From the NCBI GenBank assembly GCA_001800605.1, contig MGVS01000037.1, positions 1 to 33,087 on the forward strand: DNA of 33,087 bases. The letters run 5' to 3'. How positions within the stretch are numbered: position 1 is the first letter of the stretch; the number at the start of each line of letters is the position of its first letter. The position numbers and the translations under genes were made by a program. Origin of the DNA: Elusimicrobia bacterium RIFOXYD2_FULL_34_15 (GTDB lineage Bacteria > Elusimicrobiota > UBA8919). Shown here piece after piece: positions 26,423-33,087 of this stretch. The notes under the pieces are model-generated. The model had not been told where the DNA came from and searched no databases. It saw only the letters and a program-made list of their open reading frames with translations.

Positions 26423-26543
26423 ACCCCGTTAGAGATAGGAAGCATTTATGCTTCCGTTTCAATTTAAAAAATTTCGCAGTACTAAATATTCCTTTAATTC
26501 TTTAAAATATACATATGCTATACGAACTCATCTCTAACGGGGT
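26423..26543 (+). repeat. 121-bp element with 14-bp perfect terminal inverted repeats and an internal 8-bp hairpin
   Basis: accccgttagagat (26423-26436) / atctctaacggggt (26530-26543); internal ggaagcat-tt-atgcttcc (26438-26455). Confidence 0.75.
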
Positions 26544-26579
26544 AGACAAACACATAATTATTTGATAAAATATAAATAT

Positions 26580-26608
26580 AGTAACGGGTAACGGGTAATG
26601 AGTAAGGG
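26580..26608 (+). repeat. Heptamer array gtaacgg (cgttacc family)
   Basis: agtaacgggtaacgggtaatgagtaaggg. Confidence 0.8.
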
Positions 26609-26620
26609 TGTATCTTAATA

Positions 26621-26707
26621 ACTGTATCCTGCTTGTCCGCCAACGACTCCTTGTCCGCCAAAGTCCCAGTGGTGGAAGTGGCGGATATTCCGTATTCTGT
26701 GTACTGA
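26621..26707 (+). repeat. ctgtatc-family heptamer array interrupted by a 50-bp palindromic element, upstream of secA
   Basis: ctgtatcctg, then tccgccaacgactccttgtccgccaaagtcccagtggtggaagtggcgga (26636-26685), then ccgtattctgtgtactg. Confidence 0.7.
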
Positions 26708-26714
26708 ATTTAAT

Positions 26715-29342
26715 ATGATAAATTTTATTGTTAGAAAAATATTTGGAACAAAATCAGAAAGAGATATCAAGAAAATTCTTCCGCTAGTTGAGCAAACAAA
26801 TTCCTTTGAAGACAAAATAAAAATATTGTCTGATGATGCTTTAAAATTAAAAACATCGGAATTTAAACAGCGTATCTCCGAAGGTGAAACTTTAGAACAA
26901 ATTCTACCGGAAGCTTTTGCCGTAGTCAGGGAAGCATCAAAGCGTGCTATAGGATTAAGGCATTTTGACGTACAGTTATTAGGCGGTATTATATTGCACC
27001 AGGGAAAAATCGCGGAAATGAAAACCGGCGAAGGTAAAACTTTGGTTGCTACCCTCGCTGTTTATTTGAATTCACTAACCGGAAAAGGCGTACACGTTAT
27101 TACTGTCAATGATTATCTCGCTAAAAGAGACAGATTCTGGATGGGACCGGTATACGAATTTTTAGGACTTACAGTAGGATACCTTCAGCACGATATGTCT
27201 GATGAAGACCGTATTTTAATGTATAAATCCGATGTTACATATGTTACTAATTCGGAAATAGGCTTTGACTATCTCCGTGATAACATGAAACGTTCTAAGG
27301 AAGAACGGGTCTTAAGAGAAGTAAACTATGCGATTGTTGATGAAGTAGACTCGATTTTAATAGACGAAGCAAGAACACCTTTAATTATTTCAGGACCCGC
27401 CGAAGAATCAACCGATAAATATTATATTATCAATAAATTAATGCCTCATCTAAAAGGAAAATTTATAACTGAAGCCGAAGAAATCGACGCTAAATACAAA
27501 GGAGTTGATTTGTCCGTAGGTTTCGATTATATAGTAGATGAAAAAAATCATTCCGCGTCATTAACCGCTCAGGGTGTTTCAAAATGCGAGAAAATGCTAG
27601 GAATTAAAAATCTTTACGATGATGTCCAATCGGAATGGATACACCATATAAATCAGGCTATTAAAGCACATAATCTTTTCAAACGGGATGTAGATTATGT
27701 TGTAAAAGACGGTGAAGTAATGATTGTTGATGAATTCACAGGCCGCCTGATGCCGGGAAGAAGATGGTCCGAAGGACTTCACCAAGCAGTCGAAGCAAAA
27801 GAAAATCTAAGAATTGCGGAAGAAAATCAAACATTGGCTACAATAACCTATCAGAATTTCTTTAAACTTTACAAAAAATTGGCAGGTATGACCGGAACAG
27901 CTATGACAGAATCCGGTGAATTTTGGCATATTTACAAACTTGATGTTGTAGAAATACCAACAAATCAACCTATGTTGCGTAATGATTATCCCGATCTTAT
28001 ATATAGAACTGAAAAAGAAAAATACGAAGCAATCTTAAATGAAATTGAAGAACTCTATAAAATTGGAAGGCCTGTTCTTGTAGGTACCCGCTCTATAGAA
28101 AAAAATGAAAAACTTTCAATGCTGTTAAAAAAACGAGGTGTCCCTCATCAAATACTAAATGCAAAATTTCACGAACAGGAAGCTCAGATAATAGCACAGG
28201 CCGGCAGAAAAAAAGGTGTTACAGTTGCGACAAATATGGCAGGAAGGGGCACTGACATCATTTTAGGAGGCAATCCTCCCAATTTGGAAGAACAAAACGA
28301 AATAAAAAAACTTGGCGGTCTGCATATACTTGGTACGGAAAGACACGAAGCAAGAAGAATTGATAACCAATTACGCGGTAGAGGCGGAAGACAGGGCGAT
28401 ATGGGCTCCTCAAGATTTTTTCTATCGCTTGAAGATGAACTTATGCGGTTATTCGGAAGCGACAGAATCGCTCCTATAATGGAGCGTTTGGGAATGAAAG
28501 AAGGCGAGGTAATAGAACATCCTCTTGTTTCCCGTGCAATAGAAAATGCGCAGCGAAAAGTGGAGGAGATGAATTTTGAAATAAGAAAAAATCTGCTTGA
28601 ATACGACAATGTAATGAATAAGCAGCGTGAAGTTATTTATACTCTCAGAAATTCGATACTGGACGGTATTGACGTATCAGAAAAAATATGGAATATGATT
28701 AATGAGCAATTGGAAGAAAAAATTGAAATATATTGTCCTAAAAAAACATATCCGGAAAACTGGGACATGGAAAACATATCTATATGGACAAAACGTACTT
28801 TCGGCCTTGAGCTTAAACTTTCAAATGATGAGATAGTTTCACTAACACACGAAACATTCAATGAAATGCTCGTTGAAAAAATCAGAAATATCTATAACCA
28901 GCGCGAAACCGAATTTACAAAAGAAATACTGGAAAACATAGAAAGACAGGTAATGCTTCAGGTAATTGATAATTCCTGGAAAAATCATCTTTATGATTTA
29001 GACCAACTAAGAAAAGGCGTAGGACTTCGGGCATATGGCCAGAAAGATCCGTTGGTTGAATATAAAAAAGAATCTTTGTCTCTATTTATGGCAATGATGG
29101 ATAGAATAAGCGAAGAAACAGTTGAATATATTTTCAGAGTACAAGTTATGCCTCAGCCAAAATTCAGGACTAAACCTGTTTTATCAAGTATTCCCGGAAC
29201 TCAAAAATTACAATCGGTAAAACAAAGTCAAACTCAACAACAAAACCATTCAGATTCGCCTTCTATACCTGGTAAAATCGGTAGAAATGACCCTTGTCCC
29301 TGCGGTAGCGGAAAAAAGTATAAAAAATGCTGTGGGAGGTAA
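26715..29342 (+). CDS. secA: Preprotein translocase ATPase SecA
   Basis: 'KMKTGEGKTLVATLAVYLNSLTGKGVHVITVNDYLAKRD', 'YVTNSEIGFDYLRDNM', 'AGRGTDIILGG', C-terminal SEC-C 'GRNDPCPCGSGKKYKKCCGR'. Confidence 0.98.
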   Translation: MINFIVRKIFGTKSERDIKKILPLVEQTNSFEDKIKILSDDALKLKTSEFKQRISEGETLEQILPEAFAVVREASKRAIGLRHFDVQLLGGIILHQGKIAEMKTGEGKTLVATLAVYLNSLTGKGVHVITVNDYLAKRDRFWMGPVYEFLGLTVGYLQHDMSDEDRILMYKSDVTYVTNSEIGFDYLRDNMKRSKEERVLREVNYAIVDEVDSILIDEARTPLIISGPAEESTDKYYIINKLMPHLKGKFITEAEEIDAKYKGVDLSVGFDYIVDEKNHSASLTAQGVSKCEKMLGIKNLYDDVQSEWIHHINQAIKAHNLFKRDVDYVVKDGEVMIVDEFTGRLMPGRRWSEGLHQAVEAKENLRIAEENQTLATITYQNFFKLYKKLAGMTGTAMTESGEFWHIYKLDVVEIPTNQPMLRNDYPDLIYRTEKEKYEAILNEIEELYKIGRPVLVGTRSIEKNEKLSMLLKKRGVPHQILNAKFHEQEAQIIAQAGRKKGVTVATNMAGRGTDIILGGNPPNLEEQNEIKKLGGLHILGTERHEARRIDNQLRGRGGRQGDMGSSRFFLSLEDELMRLFGSDRIAPIMERLGMKEGEVIEHPLVSRAIENAQRKVEEMNFEIRKNLLEYDNVMNKQREVIYTLRNSILDGIDVSEKIWNMINEQLEEKIEIYCPKKTYPENWDMENISIWTKRTFGLELKLSNDEIVSLTHETFNEMLVEKIRNIYNQRETEFTKEILENIERQVMLQVIDNSWKNHLYDLDQLRKGVGLRAYGQKDPLVEYKKESLSLFMAMMDRISEETVEYIFRVQVMPQPKFRTKPVLSSIPGTQKLQSVKQSQTQQQNHSDSPSIPGKIGRNDPCPCGSGKKYKKCCGR

Positions 29343-29349
29343 AAACTCT

Positions 29350-29745
29350 ATGATCAGTAAAGTTAAAATTAACACTAAAATAAAAACCGAATTTATCAAT
29401 ATAACCAATACTGTTGAGAAGGAAATAACCAAAAACAAAATATCAGACGGAATCTGTACAGTTTTTGTTCCTCACACAACCGCAGGTATTACAATAAATG
29501 AAAATGCAGATCCTGATGTTGTAAAAGATATTTTAATGATGCTGGACAGAAAAATACCTTTAAGAGATTCTGATTACGAGCATTCCGAAGGAAATTCAGC
29601 AGCTCATATTAAAGCTTCAGTAATGGGTTCATCTGTTACAATCTTTATTGAAAACGGAAAACTCCAACTCGGGACCTGGCAGGGTATTTATTTTTGCGAA
29701 TTCGACGGACCCAGATCCCGCGAAATTTGGATTAAAACCCTTTAA
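29350..29745 (+). CDS. yjbQ: YjbQ family protein (UPF0047, secondary thiamine-phosphate synthase-like)
   Basis: 'GICTVFVPHTTAGITINENADPDVVKDI', 'HSEGNSAAHIKASVMGSS', 'GTWQGIYFCEFDGPRSREIWIK'; ATG 29350 avoids the secA overlap implied by ORF-track 29287. Confidence 0.9.
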   Translation: MISKVKINTKIKTEFINITNTVEKEITKNKISDGICTVFVPHTTAGITINENADPDVVKDILMMLDRKIPLRDSDYEHSEGNSAAHIKASVMGSSVTIFIENGKLQLGTWQGIYFCEFDGPRSREIWIKTL

Positions 29746-29837
29746 TCCCAAACCACGTAGGATTTGAATTTACCTTATATCCAACTTGATATAAGAAACT
29801 TTCCTTTATCTTATAATAATATTGTTGAAAAAATAAA

Positions 29838-29874
29838 TAATCTGTGTAATCGTCTTTAGTAATCTGTGTAATCG
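29838..29874 (+). repeat. Two direct copies of taatctgtgtaatcg (22-bp spacing) abutting the lnt start
   Basis: 29838-29852 and 29860-29874; related sequence at 23117-23143 and 7963-7976. Confidence 0.8.
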
Positions 29875-29880
29875 TTGTAT

Positions 29881-31419
29881 ATGAAAAAAATATTTTTATG
29901 TTTATTATCGTCGTTACTCCTTCTTTTATCTTTTCCTAAAATATCATTTTGGCCATTAGCATGGATTTCACTTGTACCTCTCTTATCAGTAATATCAAAT
30001 GAAAAACCTTTAAAAGCATTTCTATACGGAATTTTAACAGGAATTGTTTTTTATTGCGGAATTTTATATTGGATAGTTCCAACTTTTTCTGCCGCCGGCG
30101 AACCAAATATTATCGGCATTCTTGTTCTCCTTTTATTGGCAATATATTCAGCATTATATTATGGAATTTTCTGTCTGTTCTATTCTAAAAACTTCAAACA
30201 CAGTTTGATACTGCCGGCTTTCTTATGGGTTTCTTTAGAACTTATTCGCACTCATTTATTCTCAGGTTTTCCGTGGGCATCATTGGGATATTCCCAATGG
30301 AATTTCTTACCTATAATACAGATTTCCGAATTCACAGGCGTATATGGAGTATCTTTTTTAATAATATTGGTGAATGTTATATTAGTACACAGTATACAGT
30401 ATACAGTATACAGTTTAAAAGATATAGGAAACAAGACACAGCACACTAGATTCAGGATTCAGAATAATATTACAACAGCATTAATTGTTCTTTTTTGTTT
30501 AGGATTTGGTGCCATTAAACTCTATAACCCTTCCGCCACTACTTCTTTGGCGGACCCGCCAACAACTCAGTGGCGGGATAACCCAAGAATTGTCACAATT
30601 GTTCAAGGTAATATTGACCAATATAAAAAATGGGATGAAAAATATCAACAAGAAATCGAAAACATTTATTCCGAGCTTTCCGTTTCGAACTCAAAAAATT
30701 CAGATTTAATAGTTTGGCCGGAATCTTCAATACCTGGATTTTTAAGAATCGATCCAAAAATCTATAACTGGATCAAAGAACTCGCAAATAAAACTAAAAC
30801 ACAGTATTTAGTATCCTCAAATGATTTTAAAGACAATAAATATTATAATTCTGCATTTCTAATATCCAAGCAAGGCGAAGTTATTGGTGAATATTCAAAA
30901 GTCCATCTTGTCCCATTTGGAGAATATGTACCTTTAAGAAAAACAATTAGTAAATTTATTAAAGTAATTAATGAAATAGGTGAATTTGCTCCCGGAGAAA
31001 AATATAATGCTCTTGATTCTTCTGCAGGCAAACTTGGAGTGAATATCTGTTTTGAATCTATATTTCCAAATGAAATTAGAAAATCAATAAATTCAGGAGC
31101 AGAAATCATTGTTAATGTAACAAATGACGCATGGTATCTTAAAACATCCGCACCTTACCAGCACTTTACAATGAACATTTTTAGGGCTGTAGAAAATAGA
31201 AGGGAAGTAGTAAGAGCTGCAAATACCGGAATCTCAGGCTTTATTGATTCTTATGGTAGAATAAAATCAAAAACTGAAATATTCAGAACTGCAGCACTAT
31301 CGGATAAAATAATACCATTAAATCATATTACCTTTTATACAAAATATGGTGATATTTTTTCTTATTTATGCCTGTCAATAACAATATTATTTCTTATCAT
31401 ATTTTTCTTCAAACCTTAA
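29881..31419 (+). CDS. lnt: Apolipoprotein N-acyltransferase
   Basis: 'LSFPKISFWPLAWISLVPLL', 'SGFPWASLGYSQW', nitrilase-domain motifs 'WPESSIPG', 'SKVHLVPFGEYVPLR', 'NICFESIFP'. ATG at 29881 preferred over TTG 29875. Confidence 0.92.
   Translation: MKKIFLCLLSSLLLLLSFPKISFWPLAWISLVPLLSVISNEKPLKAFLYGILTGIVFYCGILYWIVPTFSAAGEPNIIGILVLLLLAIYSALYYGIFCLFYSKNFKHSLILPAFLWVSLELIRTHLFSGFPWASLGYSQWNFLPIIQISEFTGVYGVSFLIILVNVILVHSIQYTVYSLKDIGNKTQHTRFRIQNNITTALIVLFCLGFGAIKLYNPSATTSLADPPTTQWRDNPRIVTIVQGNIDQYKKWDEKYQQEIENIYSELSVSNSKNSDLIVWPESSIPGFLRIDPKIYNWIKELANKTKTQYLVSSNDFKDNKYYNSAFLISKQGEVIGEYSKVHLVPFGEYVPLRKTISKFIKVINEIGEFAPGEKYNALDSSAGKLGVNICFESIFPNEIRKSINSGAEIIVNVTNDAWYLKTSAPYQHFTMNIFRAVENRREVVRAANTGISGFIDSYGRIKSKTEIFRTAALSDKIIPLNHITFYTKYGDIFSYLCLSITILFLIIFFFKP
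30384..30466 (+). repeat. In-frame cagtata heptamer array inside lnt
   Basis: agtaca-cagtata-cagtata-cagtata-cagttt (30384-30416), then acacagc-acactag-attcagg-attcaga (about 30435-30466). Confidence 0.85.
30532..30578 (+). repeat. In-frame palindromic element inside lnt
   Basis: tccgccactacttctttggcggacccgccaacaactcagtggcggga, same architecture as the leuS 45-bp element. Confidence 0.8.
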
Positions 31420-31451
31420 ATACAATAATTTAATCCGCCTTCGTGAAATTC

Positions 31452-31562
31452 TATCCCGATTTATCGGGATAGATGGATAATCAATATAACACTTCGGCAC
31501 CTGCCTTCTGCCAACTGGCGGAGGTAGGCAGGGATTTCCGCAGAAGTGAAAAATATTTCACT
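31452..31562 (+). repeat. Cluster of palindromes downstream of lnt
   Basis: tatcccgatttatcgggata (31452-31471); cctgcct...aggcagg (31500-31532); agtgaaa-aata-tttcact (31545-31562). Confidence 0.7.
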
Positions 31563-31701
31563 TAATATATTAAAAAGTTCAATTATAAATACATTATTTG
31601 ATATATTATTGGCAAAGTAATTGCCACATAAATAGTATATAGAGGCAATAGTATAACATGAATGTAAAAAGTTAGTTCCACCACCTTAGATTGGAGGAAA
31701 T

Positions 31702-32406
31702 ATGGTAGAAAATTTAACTAATGCTTTTCAGAATTCGTTATCTCAAGGAGCTCTTATAACAATTCCTCTCGCAATTGTTGTTGGATTTTTGACAAGCTTA
31801 ACACCTTGCGTCTATCCTATAATACCTATAATTATAAGTTATGTTGGTGGACAAAGTGGTGGTTCGAAAATAAAGGGATTTCTCCTTTCTATTTTCTATG
31901 CTTTAGGAATAGCAGTAATTTACTCTTTATTGGGAGCAATAGCAGCTCTTTCAGGTAATTTTTTTGGAGATTTTCAGGCAAGTTTTTGGCCAAATCTATT
32001 AGTAGGTAATTTATGTCTCCTTTTTGGTTTAAGTATGTTGGATATCTTTATTTTCCAAATACCATTTCTTTCGCAATTCCAGACAAAAAGAGGAAAAGGG
32101 CTTTTAGGCGCCTTTTTCTTTGGTATGATCTCGGGTTTAGTTGCATCGCCATGCACAGCTCCCGTATTATTAATAATTCTGACTTTTGTTGCTACAAAAC
32201 AAAATTTGCCATATGGAATTATAGTTCTTTTTTCTTTTTCAATCGGATTAAGCTTAATTCTTGTATTGGCAGGAACTTTTGCAGGTATATTAACTTCTTT
32301 ACCAAAATCAGGAGTTTGGATGGTGAAAATTAAAAAAGCTTTTGGTTATATCTTTATCGCAATAGCAGAATATTACTTTATTCAAGCAGGAAAATTTTTC
32401 AATTAA
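31702..32406 (+). CDS. CcdA/DsbD-type thiol:disulfide interchange transmembrane protein
   Basis: 'GFLTSLTPCVYPIIPIIISYVGG' and 'GLVASPCTAPVLLIIL' Cys motifs of the DsbD beta domain; multiple TM segments; SD 'ggagga'. Confidence 0.88.
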   Translation: MVENLTNAFQNSLSQGALITIPLAIVVGFLTSLTPCVYPIIPIIISYVGGQSGGSKIKGFLLSIFYALGIAVIYSLLGAIAALSGNFFGDFQASFWPNLLVGNLCLLFGLSMLDIFIFQIPFLSQFQTKRGKGLLGAFFFGMISGLVASPCTAPVLLIILTFVATKQNLPYGIIVLFSFSIGLSLILVLAGTFAGILTSLPKSGVWMVKIKKAFGYIFIAIAEYYFIQAGKFFN

Positions 32407-32433
32407 ACCTGCATCACAATTATTGTGTTATTT

Positions 32434-33087
32434 ATGAAACTATTTAAATTAATTAATTGGATTTGTATATATGTATTTATATTTTTATTTATTGGCTGCG
32501 AAGAAATGTTTCGTAATCCGCTGGATTATTCCGGAACATCATCAAATAATAGTTATCAGCAAGCCCCTAAAATAACAAGATTGGTTATTTCCGGAATTAC
32601 TAATGAAACTGCTACAGTTATATGGTATACTGATAAACCGTCTAATTCTAACGTTATATATAATGAAGATCTTGGCACTGAAAAAAATGTCTTAGACTCT
32701 ACTTACGTTATTGAACATTTTATTCAACTTAAAAATTTAAAATCATCTACTAAATACAATATTACAGCAACTTCTGAGGATCCATTAGGTAATTTAGCAT
32801 CTTCAAGTAAAAAGAAATTTGTCACGGAACTCAATTTGTCAAACAACAGTGATCCTTCTTTAGATACTAGCGGAGATACCTTAGGCCCTATAACAAGCAG
32901 TCTGACATCTAGTCCAAATCCCACTGTAGGCGCTACAAGTGTTAGTTTAGGTGCGTCAGTTTCAGATTCCGGCACCGGCGGTTCTACTATATCTGCTGCT
33001 GAGTATTTCGTTGATACTACCGGAACTAACGGAACCGGTACTGCTATGAGTGCGCAAGACGGCACTCTTAATTCTATTATTGAAGCT
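32434..33087 (+). CDS. Putative lipoprotein with fibronectin type III-like domain (truncated by right window edge; missing from the ORF track)
   Basis: ATG at 32434, frame open for all 218 codons to 33087: 'MKLFKLINWICIYVFIFLFIGCEEMFRNPLDYSG...VISGITNETATVIWYTDKPSNSNVIY...TYVIEHFIQLKNLKSSTKYNITATSED'. Lipobox FIGC. Confidence 0.85.
   Translation, partial: MKLFKLINWICIYVFIFLFIGCEEMFRNPLDYSGTSSNNSYQQAPKITRLVISGITNETATVIWYTDKPSNSNVIYNEDLGTEKNVLDSTYVIEHFIQLKNLKSSTKYNITATSEDPLGNLASSSKKKFVTELNLSNNSDPSLDTSGDTLGPITSSLTSSPNPTVGATSVSLGASVSDSGTGGSTISAAEYFVDTTGTNGTGTAMSAQDGTLNSIIEA

Noticed and set aside
28184-28609. 141-aa antisense ORF in secA
   Set aside because: Shadow ORF of SecA.
29786-29817. Possible lnt promoter TTGATA...TATAAT
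   Set aside because: Spacer is about 20 nt, outside the usual 16-18 range; not strong enough to list.
29838-29874. Possible mini-CRISPR (two direct repeats upstream of lnt)
   Set aside because: Only two 15-nt copies with a 7-nt gap; no leader, spacers or cas genes.
32013-32333. 106-aa alternative-frame ORF in the DsbD-like gene
   Set aside because: Overlaps a well-supported membrane CDS; no independent support.
1-33087. tRNA/rRNA genes, transposases or prophage
   Set aside because: No cloverleaf-like or rRNA-like sequence noticed in the intergenic gaps and no transposase, integrase or phage protein in the ORFs; a tRNAscan/Infernal run would be needed to be certain.

Overview
AT-rich bacterial chromosomal window, probably from a Gram-negative candidate-phylum-type lineage (inferred from LptE, Lnt, PorV and DsbD-like genes; taxonomy not proven). 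It holds about 24 credible CDSs, nearly all on the + strand: a truncated radical-SAM/SPASM gene; a GH4 glycosidase; a trp cluster trpG-trpD-trpC-trpB2-trpF with no trpE or trpA; a CsgG-domain protein; leuS-lptE-holA with rpsT convergent; murJ; a uvrC-like ORF fused to a lytic transglycosylase; a small O6-alkylguanine-DNA methyltransferase; a 1626-codon ORF encoding a modular surface protein (six Ig-like repeats, Kelch propeller, FlgD-like C-terminus); a PorV-CsgG fusion; a TlpA-UshA-like fusion followed by a DUF1573-thioredoxin-CcdA fusion; a cold-shock gene; secA; yjbQ; lnt; a DsbD/CcdA-type gene; and a lipoprotein gene running off the right edge. The most unusual signal is not a gene. Several families of degenerate heptanucleotide (7-bp period) tandem arrays and about 45-bp palindromic elements recur across the window. 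They lie just upstream of start codons that lack a Shine-Dalgarno sequence, and also in frame inside leuS, lptE and lnt. Other notable points are the uvrC::transglycosylase chimera, the fused periplasmic redox proteins, the PorV/FlgD-CTD pair, and near-ideal sigma70 promoters placed so that leuS and rpsT would be leaderless. I saw no rRNA, tRNA, CRISPR array, prophage or transposase by eye.
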